A stretch of 64,000 nt of DNA from Oxalobacter aliiformigenes (GCF_027116575.1 NZ_CP098252.1:434001-498000); one strand, 5' to 3'. Shown: positions 47,008-56,107, numbered from the stretch's first letter. Notes: a model not told the origin generated them from the sequence alone. Numbers and translations: made by a program.

Positions 47008-47862
47008 GTGGGGAATGTGAAGATACTGTCGCAAAATCGGGTTTTGTATGTCGCCATTGCGGTATCGGTGTTGATACATGCAATCGTTTTGTCGGCCAGG
47101 TTCGGCTCGACTTTATCGTTTGATGCAAAGAAAAATACCCCGGCTATGGAGCTGGTACTGATCAATCCGCTTCCGCAGAAGATCATTAATGCGGCAGTCG
47201 GCGGGGCTGGAAATCCTGTGGCAAGTACCAAAAAAACCGTAAACGGGAAGACAGGCAAGCCGGCGAGCAATAAACCTGAGGCTGTTGTTCCGGAATCTTC
47301 CAAGGCAAACAAAGTGACAGGTTCTGCCGGAAGAAAAACAATGAATATGACTCATGGCGAAAGCAGTTTTCAGCTACCGGAGGAGCCGGACGGCCGTTCC
47401 GTCGTTTTCAGACGAAACGTGAGCGGAAATGGAAAAGGCATGAGTACGGATATCGGCGGTCCGGTTTCTTCCGGACGTCCGGTTATTACAGCCAATACCC
47501 GCGATGTCGGTTATGCCATGTATTACAAGGCCTTGCGCAAAAAGGTGGAAAATCTCGGTTTGATCAATTTTCCCCAGCGAAACGGGACAAGACTGTACGG
47601 CGAGTTGACGGTCCGTATTCCTGTCTATCGTGACGGATCGCTTTTTGAAAAAGAAGGCGGGCCCAGTATTGAAAGATCTTCAGGAAATCCCGCCCTAGAC
47701 AAAGCGGCGTTGAATATCATCCGCCGGGCAGCCCCTTTTGGCCCGTTTCCGAAAAGCATGCGTTCAAAAAATGCAGAAGCAGATGTGTGGATCATCATTA
47801 CCCGTCTGAAATTTACCCGGGATCAGGGGATACAGTCGCAAATCCAGTCGACAGTACATTAG
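47008..47862 (+). CDS. TonB-family energy transducer
   Basis: 284-residue inner-membrane protein anchored by one N-terminal transmembrane segment (VLYVAIAVSVLIHAIVLSA). A periplasmic region rich in Gly, Lys, Ser and Asn leads to a C-terminal TonB domain (about 190-280; YGELTVRIPVYRDGSLFEKE, LDKAALNIIRRAAPFGPFP). The Pro-Lys/Glu-rich spacer typical of E. coli TonB is much reduced, which may mean a shorter periplasmic reach. Start: GTG at 47008 or 47017; the first is used. No ExbB/ExbD gene is near. Sits between the RNase and aroE genes, the standard order in this order of bacteria. Confidence 0.82.
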   Translation: MGNVKILSQNRVLYVAIAVSVLIHAIVLSARFGSTLSFDAKKNTPAMELVLINPLPQKIINAAVGGAGNPVASTKKTVNGKTGKPASNKPEAVVPESSKANKVTGSAGRKTMNMTHGESSFQLPEEPDGRSVVFRRNVSGNGKGMSTDIGGPVSSGRPVITANTRDVGYAMYYKALRKKVENLGLINFPQRNGTRLYGELTVRIPVYRDGSLFEKEGGPSIERSSGNPALDKAALNIIRRAAPFGPFPKSMRSKNAEADVWIIITRLKFTRDQGIQSQIQSTVH

Positions 47863-47940
47863 CCCATGAAACAAAGAATTTTCCGGGAAACATATCCGAT
47901 TTTCTTCAATCATACAAATTTATATATAGATTCATAGAAT

Positions 47941-48747
47941 ATGAGTGACCGTTACGCAGTGGTTGGTAATCCGATTGAACACAGCAAATCACCGGAGATA
48001 CATACCCTTTTCGCACAACAGACAGGACAGAATATTCTGTATTCGCGTATGCTTGCACCGCTGGATGATTTCAGGTCAACGGTATTTCAGTTTGCCAGTC
48101 ATGGAGGAAAAGGGCTGAATGTCACGGTTCCTTTCAAATTTGAGGCGTTTGCTTTGTCATCGCGTCTGACGTCACGTGCAAAAATGGCGGGTGCGGTCAA
48201 TACATTGCATTTTGATGAAGGATCGATTTGTGGTGACAATACCGATGGGGCCGGGCTGGTCGCTGATATTACAAAAAATGTCGGTATCGCGTTGCGGGAT
48301 TCCCGTATTTTATTACTGGGAGCGGGTGGCGCGGCATTTGGCGTCATGTTGCCTTTGCTTGAGCAAAAACCCGAATATTTGCTTGTGGCCAATCGCAATG
48401 AAGATAAGGCAAAAGAAATGATTTGTCGCTTTTCCGGTTTTGGCAGGGTTGAAACATCTTCCTATCAGGATTTGAGCGGCGACTTTGATATTGTGATCAA
48501 TGCAACCTCGGCAGGTCTCCAAGGCGGTATGCCTCCGGTTCCCCCGACCGTTTTTGGCAAGAAAACCCTTGCTTTGGATATGGTTTATTCCGACAAGCCG
48601 ACTCCATTCATGTCTTTTGCCGGTCGACAGGGAGCGAAGGTCAGAGATGGTTTCGGCATGCTGGTAGAACAGGCTGCAGAGTCATTTTTTGTCTGGCGGA
48701 ATATCCGTCCTGATACCCGGCCTGTTTTTGAATATTTCGGACGCTGA
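47941..48747 (+). CDS. aroE: Shikimate 5-dehydrogenase
   Basis: 268-residue NADP-dependent enzyme converting 3-dehydroshikimate to shikimate. Substrate-binding NPIEHSKSP, the catalytic pair Lys66 (NVTVPFK) and Asp102 (DNTDGAG) and the Rossmann [10 protein letters not shown] are present. Length equals E. coli AroE (272). mtgA follows after 5 bp. Confidence 0.95.
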   Translation: MSDRYAVVGNPIEHSKSPEIHTLFAQQTGQNILYSRMLAPLDDFRSTVFQFASHGGKGLNVTVPFKFEAFALSSRLTSRAKMAGAVNTLHFDEGSICGDNTDGAGLVADITKNVGIALRDSRILLLGAGGAAFGVMLPLLEQKPEYLLVANRNEDKAKEMICRFSGFGRVETSSYQDLSGDFDIVINATSAGLQGGMPPVPPTVFGKKTLALDMVYSDKPTPFMSFAGRQGAKVRDGFGMLVEQAAESFFVWRNIRPDTRPVFEYFGR

Positions 48748-48752
48748 TTTTC

Positions 48753-49463
48753 ATGAACAGACTGGTTAACCTGTTTCGGCGATACTGGCGATGGATCCTT
48801 CTGACCCCGCTTGGCCTGTTTCTGATGTTTCAGGCTTATTTTTTTCTGCAAATCGGATGGTGGGTCAATCATAATCCTGCTTCGACAAGTTTCATGCGCC
48901 AGCAATTGGCGGTTCTTCAGGAAAAGAATCCGAAAGCGAAATTACAGCATAAATGGGTTCCATATAAACGGATTTCACGGAATTTGAAGCGTGCGATTAT
49001 TGCTTCGGAAGATGCCAATTTTACGGATCATGAAGGAGTTGACTGGGATGCCCTGCTCAAGGCTTACGAGAAAAACAGCCGTAAGGGAAAGATTGTTGCG
49101 GGGGGATCGACCATTACCCAGCAACTGGCCAAAAACCTGTTTTTGTCGGGAAACCGGAGTTATTTTAGAAAAGGGCAGGAAATCATCATTACCTATATGC
49201 TTGAATTCTGGATGGAAAAGGAAAGGATATTCGAACTGTATCTGAACCTGGTCGAATTCGGTACAGGTGTTTTCGGTGCCGAGGCCGCAGCCCGTCATTA
49301 CTACGGAACATCTGCTTCTTCATTAAGTGCCGGTCAGGCGGCCAGGCTGGCCGCCATGTTGCCCAAGCCAAGATATTTTGACAAGCACCGGAATTCGGGC
49401 TATCTGATGCATCGTACAGCGTTGATTCTAAGAAGAATGGGATCTGCAGATGTGCCGCGATAG
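48753..49463 (+). CDS. mtgA: Monofunctional peptidoglycan glycosyltransferase
   Basis: 236-residue GT51 enzyme that polymerises lipid II into glycan strands. An N-terminal transmembrane anchor (about 14-34) is followed by the GT51 domain: catalytic Glu85 in [12 protein letters not shown], then [16 protein letters not shown] and [21 protein letters not shown]. No transpeptidase domain is present, as expected for MtgA. Co-transcribed with aroE. Confidence 0.95.
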   Translation: MNRLVNLFRRYWRWILLTPLGLFLMFQAYFFLQIGWWVNHNPASTSFMRQQLAVLQEKNPKAKLQHKWVPYKRISRNLKRAIIASEDANFTDHEGVDWDALLKAYEKNSRKGKIVAGGSTITQQLAKNLFLSGNRSYFRKGQEIIITYMLEFWMEKERIFELYLNLVEFGTGVFGAEAAARHYYGTSASSLSAGQAARLAAMLPKPRYFDKHRNSGYLMHRTALILRRMGSADVPR

Positions 49464-49669
49464 CCGTTTTATCTGCCTGAAGTTCTTGCCACTCCAATCC
49501 GTTATCAGTACACTTGCGCTATTTTCAGTTAGGCGGCAGTTTTATGGTCAATAAAAGCCACCGTCGCTTTTCCTTTTCGTCATAAAACCGTCACATGACC
49601 ATGATGTTATCCATCCATCAGCGAGTCCGCCGGCAGTTACCCTGTTAATATGTCTGAAAGATTATCTCC

Positions 49670-50635
49670 ATGATCAATGTTTTTGTACTTCAAAACGGTC
49701 GTTTGAACCAGGTGCCCATCGATTCCAAGTCCGATCTGGAAAATGTCGCACCTGTCTGGGTGGATATGACAGATCCGACGGAGGAAGAACGATCATGGGT
49801 AAGAAGTGCATATGACGTAACGATGCCTGACGAAGACGATGTCAAGGATATCGAAGCTTCTGCACGTTATTATGAAGCGGAGAACGGTGATCTTCATTTG
49901 AGAACGGACTTCAGAATTGATTATGACGAAGGGCCTTCACAAACGGTGACAGTGGCATTCATTCTGGCACGTAATATACTGTTTTCGATGCACGCGGAGG
50001 ATTTGCCGGTATTCAGACTTGTCAGAATGCGTGCCCGATCGCGTCCAGGTTCTATCACCGACTACAAAGATGTACTTTTGGACCTTTACGCAACAGATGC
50101 CGAATATTCGGCAGATGCGTTAGAAGGTATTTACAGAAATCTTGAAGAAGTCAGTATTAAAGTGTTGCAGGAAGAGTTTACAGACCAGGATGCGGCAGCT
50201 ACGTTGAATACGATTGCACAAGAAGAAGACCTTAACGGACGTATCCGCAGGACCATGATGGATACGCGCCGTGCTGTCAGCTTTCTGATGCGGGGGCGTT
50301 TGCTGGATTCCGACCAGTTCGAGGAAGCGCGCCAGATTTTGAGAGACATCGAATCGCTGGACGGCCATACATCCTTTTTGTTCGAAAAAATCAACTTTCT
50401 GATGGACGCGACAGTCGGTTTTATTAACATTAACCAGAACAAGATCATCAAGATTTTCTCGGTTGCCAGTGTCGCGTTCCTGCCACCGACATTGATTGCC
50501 AGTATCTATGGCATGAATTTCCGGATTCTGCCTGAATTGAGCTGGGATTTCGGCTATCCTTTTGCACTGGTGCTGATGTTGTTGAGTGCGTTGGCGCCTT
50601 TCTGGTATTTCCGTCACAGAGGATGGCTCAAGTAG
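49670..50635 (+). CDS. corA: CorA-family magnesium/cobalt transporter
   Basis: 321-residue pentameric divalent cation channel. A large cytoplasmic N-domain (about 1-255) ends in a long helix, then two C-terminal transmembrane segments flank the selectivity motif GMN (281-283, in IYGMNF). The basic C-terminal end RHRGWLK is typical. Length matches E. coli CorA (316). It is monocistronic, 206 bp after mtgA; no Mg2+ riboswitch was recognised in that gap. Confidence 0.93.
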   Translation: MINVFVLQNGRLNQVPIDSKSDLENVAPVWVDMTDPTEEERSWVRSAYDVTMPDEDDVKDIEASARYYEAENGDLHLRTDFRIDYDEGPSQTVTVAFILARNILFSMHAEDLPVFRLVRMRARSRPGSITDYKDVLLDLYATDAEYSADALEGIYRNLEEVSIKVLQEEFTDQDAAATLNTIAQEEDLNGRIRRTMMDTRRAVSFLMRGRLLDSDQFEEARQILRDIESLDGHTSFLFEKINFLMDATVGFININQNKIIKIFSVASVAFLPPTLIASIYGMNFRILPELSWDFGYPFALVLMLLSALAPFWYFRHRGWLK

Positions 50636-50764
50636 GAGAAGCCGTTTCCGCTTACTGGTGGATTATATTGTTCTGAGGGGCTGCTGGTATGTGATGAAAA
50701 CAGGTGGCTTCCGTGAGAGGACAGTCTCGGGAATATGTCCGGTGTGTGTTTGTTGCGGATGCCT

Positions 50765-51190
50765 TTATTGTTTTGATGCATCGTACAGTCGCTGAATGGT
50801 TTTTTGCATATCGCCAAGCCATTTTGCCGGATCATCAACAGAAATCCACCAGCAAACATCTGCAAACCCTGTGCAGTCCGCAAATTCTTCGATCGTATTT
50901 TTTTGGGCTGATCCGAATTCGGCAATGCATTCATCGAGAATAACAAGCCAGGAATATTTCTCCCTGACAGCCTGGATTACTGCAGGCTCCAGTTCCATTT
51001 GCGAAAAGATGTCGGGCATGGAGCCATATCCGAAGCCGTCATCCACATAAGTGCGACTCAGACGAAAGCCCTGACCGTATTTGGAATTCTTGCTCAGCCA
51101 AGGATATTCAGTGGATCCTAACATGGAATCGTCCGTCGATATGATATTTTTCCCCAAAGAGAGAAATTTGCTGAAAAAACCGTTTGTCAT
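50765..51190 (-). CDS. Unrecognised protein upstream of the CoA module
   Basis: 141-residue ORF without recognisable family. It is acidic, rich in aromatic residues (six Trp or so in the second half and the N-terminal YPWLSKNSKYG), with no signal peptide or transmembrane segment. SWLVILDECIAEFG and CWWISVDDPAKWLGD suggest a globular fold. Codon use looks normal for this genome, which supports it as a real gene. No ribosome-binding site is clear before the ATG. It points away from the ThDP-enzyme gene, which starts 540 bp away. Confidence 0.45.
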   Translation of the reverse strand: MTNGFFSKFLSLGKNIISTDDSMLGSTEYPWLSKNSKYGQGFRLSRTYVDDGFGYGSMPDIFSQMELEPAVIQAVREKYSWLVILDECIAEFGSAQKNTIEEFADCTGFADVCWWISVDDPAKWLGDMQKTIQRLYDASKQ

Positions 51191-51730
51191 GTTTTGTGTC
51201 GCTGGTGAAATCCGGAAAACAGGCCGTATCGTAAAAACTTTTCAGTCTGACTGTTTTGTGCGATGCTTTCCGGATGGCTGTCCCTGTCGAAGAAAAAACA
51301 TTATATCGCATAAGCAATGAATTCTTCTCGTGGCATAAATTGTTTAAGTCATGAAAATCAAGTGGTTACTGAAAATACAATTTTCCTGATCGAGTCTTTG
51401 AAAAGCGGGTGCAAGAGGAGTCATGAACAAAATCGTTGAAATGTCGGGTTCAGTGAAAGACCGTTCTGTACGCTTTGCATGGAATGGAAAATGCAAACAA
51501 AGCGATTTCAGACAGGGATAGTAAAAATTGACTATGGTCAAGTACGGTTTTTGCCCTGAGAAGCTATGATAGCTGCTAGCTTGAAAGTTGGTATGTCACT
51601 TCACCTGCCTGTAACAAGTTGTTTTGCAACTCTGAAACGATTTCCGGTTTTTGGATGTGGACAGACGAAAGCAAGATAAGCGACGATGCTGATTGGTTTG
51701 ATTAAAAGCTGAATTCCATTAAAACAGTCC
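51191..51730. other. Intergenic region upstream of the ThDP-enzyme gene
   Basis: 540 bp without a convincing gene; short ORFs are read as chance. It should hold the promoter of the 51.7-57.0 kb module. A nested palindrome at 51561-51582 is the only clear structure. TTGACT (51528-51533) resembles a -35 box but has no good -10 at the right distance. Confidence 0.5.
51561..51582. promoter_or_regulatory. Nested palindrome, candidate operator
   Basis: AGCTAT-G-ATAGCT (51562-51574) is a perfect odd palindrome; the outer arms AAGCTA (51561-51566) and TAGCTT (51577-51582) also pair. It lies about 150 bp before the ATG of the ThDP enzyme. The symmetry fits a dimeric regulator site, but no regulator gene is adjacent. 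Confidence 0.3.
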
Positions 51731-53467
51731 ATGAGTGCGACAACAGACGATTCACTGAAATTAGGGAGTGCGAATACAGGTACCATTTCAGGTGGTCATC
51801 TTGTCGCGAAAGCGCTTAGAAATGAAGGAATCGACACGATATTCACCCTCTCCGGAGGCAATATCGTGGATATATATGACGGTTGTGTCAATGAAGGCAT
51901 CCGGGTTATCGATTTTCGCCATGAACAGGTAGCAGCACACGCCGCTGATGGATATGCACGCCAGACAGGGCAGACAGGATGTCTGGTCACGACAGCAGGC
52001 CCGGGGTGCTGTAATGCCATAACCGGAATGGCGACAGCATTGCGATCGGAAACGCCACTTCTGCATATTGGTGGCCAAGGTGCCACTTCCCAGTATTTGC
52101 AGGGTTCCTTGCAGGAATTCGATCATGTCAGACTGATGTCTCCCGTTACCAAATGGGCGGCAAGTGTTCGCTCGACTGAACGGATTGCCGATATGGTTTC
52201 CATGGGGTGTCGGGAGGCATGGGGCGAAGTTCCCGGTCCGGTCTATCTTGAAATACCCCGGGATCTTCTTGATCGCAGTATTGAACTGCAAGATTGCGTC
52301 ATTCCCGCAGCTGGTCATTACCGTTTCTCCTGTAAAGTGATGTGTTCACCTCCCGAGATAGAAAAACTGGCGGATCTGTTGGTCCATGCTGAAAAACCGG
52401 CTGCCCTGTTCGGAAGTCAGGTATGGAACGGAAGAAGTCATCGGGAAGCGCTTGAGCTGATCAGGACTTTTGATATTCCTGCCTACACGAATGGTTCTGC
52501 CCGCGGCATTTTCAGAAACAATGACCCGCTTTCCTTTGACAGGACACGTGACAAGGCATTGGCCGAAGCCGATGTTATTCTCGTTGTCGGCACACCTTTC
52601 GATTTCAGGCTGGGTTATGGCAAGTCGCTGAATCCGGCAGCCAAAGTCATTCAGATAGACCAAAATTATTCGGTAATCGGCAAAAATCGTGATATTGAAC
52701 TGGGTCTGCTGGGACATGCCGGTACCATTTTCAGAGCGGTTGTGGATGCTGTTTCCGGAAGTGAAAAACGGAAAATGGCAACGAAGCGAAAAGAATGGAT
52801 TGCAACGCTTCGGGCCGCGGAAGCAGAAGCACTTGAAAAACTGATGCCATTGTTCAAATCGGAGAACAGTCTGATCAATCCGTACCGGGTGGCATATGAA
52901 CTGAACGAGTTTCTTGAGGAAAACACGATATATGTCGGAGATGGCGGGGATGTCGTGACGATCTCTGCACAGGCCGTACGTCCCCGCAGACCGGGACAAT
53001 GGATGGATCCGGGGCCTTTGGGAAGTCTGGGGGTCGGTACAGGTTTCGCTATTGGAGCCAAACTGGCCAATCCGGACAAGGAGGTCGTGTGCTACTATGG
53101 TGATGGCGCTTTCTCCATGACGGCGTTCGATATGGAAACGGCCAACCGCTTCAAGGCCCCTTACCTAGCAGTGGTCGGTAACAACTCGGCCATGAACCAG
53201 ATCCGATATGCACAACTGGCCAAATATGGTGATCGTGGTAACGTTGGCACTTTGTTAAGTGACTTGCCGTATGGTAAATTTGCGGAAATGATGGGTGGCT
53301 ACGGTGAGGAAGTCTACAATCCCGGAGATATTGCGCCTGCCTTGCGGCGTGGACGTGAGGCCATAGCCAGAACGGGCAAGTGTGCTGTTATCAATATCTG
53401 GGTTGACCCGCAAGAATGGTCGCCGGGAACCAAGGCACGTTTGAAGGCACGTATGGCCGGCAAATAG
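51731..53467 (+). CDS. ThDP-dependent enzyme, acetolactate synthase / 2-hydroxyacyl-CoA lyase-like
   Basis: 578-residue three-domain ThDP enzyme. The PYR domain (1-190) has catalytic Glu65 in FRHEQVAAHAADGYAR; a central domain (200-345) and a PP domain follow, with the Mg/ThDP motif GDGAFSM (457-463) to NN (484-485). It is the family of acetolactate synthase, oxalyl-CoA decarboxylase (Oxc) and 2-hydroxyacyl-CoA lyase. Aligned by eye with Oxobacter-type Oxc, active-site Tyr120-Glu121 become Leu127-Gln128 and Tyr483 is not kept, so it is not a standard Oxc. Glu65 excludes glyoxylate carboligase, which has Val there. The following CoA-transferase gene (105 bp on) suggests a CoA-thioester substrate. 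A housekeeping IlvB is less likely because no ilvN or ilvC is beside it. Confidence 0.75.
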   Translation: MSATTDDSLKLGSANTGTISGGHLVAKALRNEGIDTIFTLSGGNIVDIYDGCVNEGIRVIDFRHEQVAAHAADGYARQTGQTGCLVTTAGPGCCNAITGMATALRSETPLLHIGGQGATSQYLQGSLQEFDHVRLMSPVTKWAASVRSTERIADMVSMGCREAWGEVPGPVYLEIPRDLLDRSIELQDCVIPAAGHYRFSCKVMCSPPEIEKLADLLVHAEKPAALFGSQVWNGRSHREALELIRTFDIPAYTNGSARGIFRNNDPLSFDRTRDKALAEADVILVVGTPFDFRLGYGKSLNPAAKVIQIDQNYSVIGKNRDIELGLLGHAGTIFRAVVDAVSGSEKRKMATKRKEWIATLRAAEAEALEKLMPLFKSENSLINPYRVAYELNEFLEENTIYVGDGGDVVTISAQAVRPRRPGQWMDPGPLGSLGVGTGFAIGAKLANPDKEVVCYYGDGAFSMTAFDMETANRFKAPYLAVVGNNSAMNQIRYAQLAKYGDRGNVGTLLSDLPYGKFAEMMGGYGEEVYNPGDIAPALRRGREAIARTGKCAVINIWVDPQEWSPGTKARLKARMAGK

Positions 53468-53482
53468 TGGAAAAGAATGCGA

Positions 53483-53504
53483 AGAAAGAAGGCGACTTCT
53501 TTCT
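53483..53504 (+). other. RNA hairpin between the ThDP and CoA-transferase genes
   Basis: Perfect 9-bp stem AGAAAGAAG (53483-53491) with CTTCTTTCT (53496-53504), loop GCGA, a GNRA tetraloop. No T-run follows, so it is unlikely to terminate. It could stabilise or mark the 5' end of a processed CoA-transferase mRNA. Confidence 0.5.
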
Positions 53505-53571
53505 CGTTGTGAAAACTGGTGTATGCCAGAGATAAAGGTAATACTGACCAATACATTGGAGGAAGAGAAAT

Positions 53572-54846
53572 ATGGGTAGCAAAGCATTATCCGGAGTAAG
53601 AATTCTGGACATGACCCACGTACAGGCGGGGCCGACCTCGTCCCAGCTGTTGGCATGGATGGGAGCGGACGTCATCAAGTTCGAAAATCCGACGGGCGAC
53701 ATCACACGTAAACAGCTGCGTCACGATCCGAACAAGGACAGCTTGTACTTCACCATGTTGAACAGCAACAAGCGTTCGATCATTGCGAACATGAAGAGCA
53801 AGGCAGGCTGCGAAATTTTCGAAGAACTGCTGAGAAAATGCGACGTCATCATGGAAAACTTTGGACCTGGCGTGCTGGCAAGATTCGGCTACACCTGGGA
53901 AAAGATCCATGAAATCAACCCGGCCATCATCTACGCTACCATCAAAGGCTTCGGTTCCTCCGGACCATACAGCGACTACAAGGCCTACGAACCGATCGCC
54001 CAGGCAATGGGTGGTTCCATGTCCACAACCGGTTTCCCGGAAAATCCGCCGACCATCACAGGTGCCCAGATTGGTGACACCGGTACCGGTCTGCACCTGG
54101 CCATCGGTATCTGCGCAGCCCTGTACCACAGAACCCACAACGGTGGAATCGGACAGGAAGTCGAAGCAGCCATGCAGGAATCCGTCATGAACCTGTGCCG
54201 CGTCAAATTCCGTGACCAGGGTCGTCTGATGGGAGGCAAAGCCGCATTGCCGGAATACAGCCGTCCGACCCTGGGACTGACCGCCGTACCTCGTGCAGGT
54301 AACGACTCCGGTGGTGGCCAGCTGGGTAACTGTATCCCATGTAAACCTTTCGGAACCAACGACTACGTCTACTTCATTGTCCAGGAAGCCAACTGGCCGG
54401 TAGTGGCAAGAGCCATTGGAGACGAAGCACTGGTAACAGACGAACGCTTTGCGACCCTGGCAGAACGTCGTAAAAACCAGAACGAACTGTGGAAAATGAT
54501 CGCAGACTTTGCGAAGAACTACACCAAACGTGAATTCACCGCATTCTGCAACGAAAAGAACATCCCGTGCGGACCGGTTCTGTCCACAGAAGAAATCATG
54601 ACAGACCCACACGTTGCACACCGTGAAATGATCGTCAAGGTAGAAGGCCATCCGCAAGGAGACTACTACACCGTTGGTATGCCGATCAAACTGTCGATGG
54701 GTAACGTAGACAAGATTCTGCCGGCACCGATGCTGGGTGAACACACGGAAGAAATCCTGAAAGAAGTTTGCGGATTCTCGGCAGAGAAGATTGCGGAACT
54801 GAAAGCGGGCGGAGCTTTCGACGTACCACCGAAGAAGAAAAAATAA
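53572..54846 (+). CDS. Class III CoA-transferase, formyl-CoA:oxalate CoA-transferase-like
   Basis: 424-residue CaiB/BaiF-family enzyme, which swaps CoA between two carboxylic acids. Compared with formyl-CoA transferase (Frc, 428 residues) from memory: catalytic Asp169 is in the same position (GAQIGDTGTG), Gln18 matches Frc Gln17 in THVQAGP and the glycine loop is SGGGQ. Residue 48 is Gln, as in E. coli YfdW, where O. formigenes Frc has Trp. The oxalate reaction is therefore plausible, but the donor (formyl-CoA or succinyl-CoA) cannot be told. GGAGGAAGA at 53558 is a very strong ribosome-binding site. Third positions are unusually rich in C (AAC, GAC, TAC, ATC), unlike the neighbours, suggesting very high expression. 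Confidence 0.82.
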   Translation: MGSKALSGVRILDMTHVQAGPTSSQLLAWMGADVIKFENPTGDITRKQLRHDPNKDSLYFTMLNSNKRSIIANMKSKAGCEIFEELLRKCDVIMENFGPGVLARFGYTWEKIHEINPAIIYATIKGFGSSGPYSDYKAYEPIAQAMGGSMSTTGFPENPPTITGAQIGDTGTGLHLAIGICAALYHRTHNGGIGQEVEAAMQESVMNLCRVKFRDQGRLMGGKAALPEYSRPTLGLTAVPRAGNDSGGGQLGNCIPCKPFGTNDYVYFIVQEANWPVVARAIGDEALVTDERFATLAERRKNQNELWKMIADFAKNYTKREFTAFCNEKNIPCGPVLSTEEIMTDPHVAHREMIVKVEGHPQGDYYTVGMPIKLSMGNVDKILPAPMLGEHTEEILKEVCGFSAEKIAELKAGGAFDVPPKKKK

Positions 54847-54890
54847 TGGTGAGTCAATTGTTTTAATGAAGTGATTCATTAACTTTTGCA

Positions 54891-54926
54891 GGATGGGTGG
54901 AAAGACCACCACCCATCCATTCTTTT
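54891..54926 (+). terminator. Terminator or attenuator between CoA-transferase gene and sucC
   Basis: Perfect 10-bp stem GGATGGGTGG (54891-54900) with CCACCCATCC (54909-54918), loop AAAGACCA, followed by ATTCTTTTTG. It is 45 bp after the CoA-transferase stop and only about 20 bp before the sucC ATG, whose GAAGGA ribosome-binding site follows the T-run. Partial read-through would give more CoA-transferase than SucCD mRNA. Confidence 0.7.
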
Positions 54927-54938
54927 TGAAGGATAAGT

Positions 54939-56105
54939 ATGAATATTCATGAATATCAGGGAAAAGAAATTTTGCGCAAATATGGGGTGACAACACCTCG
55001 TGGATTTCCCTGTTTTAGTGTCGACGAAGCTGTCGAAGCCGCAAAAAAACTGGGTGGCAATGTCTGGGTCGTCAAGGCACAGATTCACGCCGGTGGCCGT
55101 GGCAAGGGTGGTGGTGTCAAGGTTGCCAAGTCACTGGATGAAGTCAGAAAATATGCATCCGAAATTCTCGGAATGACGCTGGTAACGCACCAGACCGGTC
55201 CGGAAGGCCGTGTTGTCAAGCGTCTGCTGATCGAAGAAGGTGCCGACATCCAGAAGGAATACTATGTGGGTATGGTCATTGACCGTGCCACGCAGCGCGT
55301 GGCGTTGATGGCTTCTTCCGAAGGTGGCATGAACATTGAGGATGTCGCTCGCGATACTCCTGAACTGATCCACAAGGTTTTTATTGATCCGTCCACCGGC
55401 CTGACCGATGCTGAAGGTGAAGACATCGCGCGCAAGATCGGTATGCCTGAAGCTGCTGTCAAAGAAACCTGCAAATTCATGCAGGGTCTGTACAAGGCTT
55501 TTGTTGAAACGGATGCATCCCTGGCGGAAATCAATCCGTTGATCCGCACAGGAGACAACCGCGTCATTGCGCTGGATGCCAAGTTCAATTTCGATTCCAA
55601 CGCATTGTATCGTCATCCGGAAATCCAGGAAATGCGCGATCTGGATGAAGAAAATCCTGATGAAATCCAGGCTTCCAAATTCGATCTGACCTATATTTCG
55701 CTGGACGGCAATATCGGATGTATGGTCAATGGTGCCGGTCTGGCAATGGCAACCATGGATATCATCAAACTGTATGGCGGTGCTCCGGCAAACTTCCTGG
55801 ACGTTGGTGGCGGTGCAACCACTGAAAAAGTGACCGAAGCCTTCAAGATCATGTTGTCCAATCCGAACGTCAAGGCCATACTGGTCAATATCTTCGGTGG
55901 CATCATGAGATGCGACGTCATCGCCAACGGCATTGTCGCAGCAGCCAAGCAAGTTGCCCTGAAAGTACCTCTGGTGGTACGTCTCGAAGGAACCAATGTA
56001 GAACAGGGTAAAGAAATACTGGCCAAGTCCGGTTTACCGATCATCTCTGCCAGCGGCATGGCTGATGCTGCACAAAAGGCGGTTAACGCAGCAAAGGGTA
56101 ATTAA
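54939..56105 (+). CDS. sucC: Succinyl-CoA ligase (ADP-forming), beta subunit
   Basis: 388-residue ATP-grasp subunit. [16 protein letters not shown] at the start, [25 protein letters not shown] and the CoA-ligase domain end with [12 protein letters not shown] are all canonical; the length equals E. coli SucC (388). With SucD it interconverts succinyl-CoA and succinate with ADP/ATP. No sucAB is near. Placed here, it may supply succinyl-CoA to the CoA-transferase or recover ATP from it. GAAGGATAA precedes the ATG. Codon use is moderately biased. Confidence 0.96.
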   Translation: MNIHEYQGKEILRKYGVTTPRGFPCFSVDEAVEAAKKLGGNVWVVKAQIHAGGRGKGGGVKVAKSLDEVRKYASEILGMTLVTHQTGPEGRVVKRLLIEEGADIQKEYYVGMVIDRATQRVALMASSEGGMNIEDVARDTPELIHKVFIDPSTGLTDAEGEDIARKIGMPEAAVKETCKFMQGLYKAFVETDASLAEINPLIRTGDNRVIALDAKFNFDSNALYRHPEIQEMRDLDEENPDEIQASKFDLTYISLDGNIGCMVNGAGLAMATMDIIKLYGGAPANFLDVGGGATTEKVTEAFKIMLSNPNVKAILVNIFGGIMRCDVIANGIVAAAKQVALKVPLVVRLEGTNVEQGKEILAKSGLPIISASGMADAAQKAVNAAKGN

Positions 56106-56107
56106 TT

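Noticed and set aside
49464..49669. Mg2+ riboswitch before corA
   Set aside because: The 206-bp gap shows no convincing multi-helix leader or terminator alternative.
51731..53467. Calling the ThDP enzyme oxc (oxalyl-CoA decarboxylase) or gcl (glyoxylate carboligase)
   Set aside because: The Oxc residues Tyr120, Glu121 and Tyr483 are not matched, and Gcl has Val in place of the catalytic Glu, which is present here as Glu65.
53587..54996. 469-codon open frame on the minus strand across the CoA-transferase gene
   Set aside because: It is the antisense image of a gene with strong codon bias, is rich in Phe, Val, Asp and Cys without any motif, and has no ribosome-binding site. The sense gene has complete family motifs.
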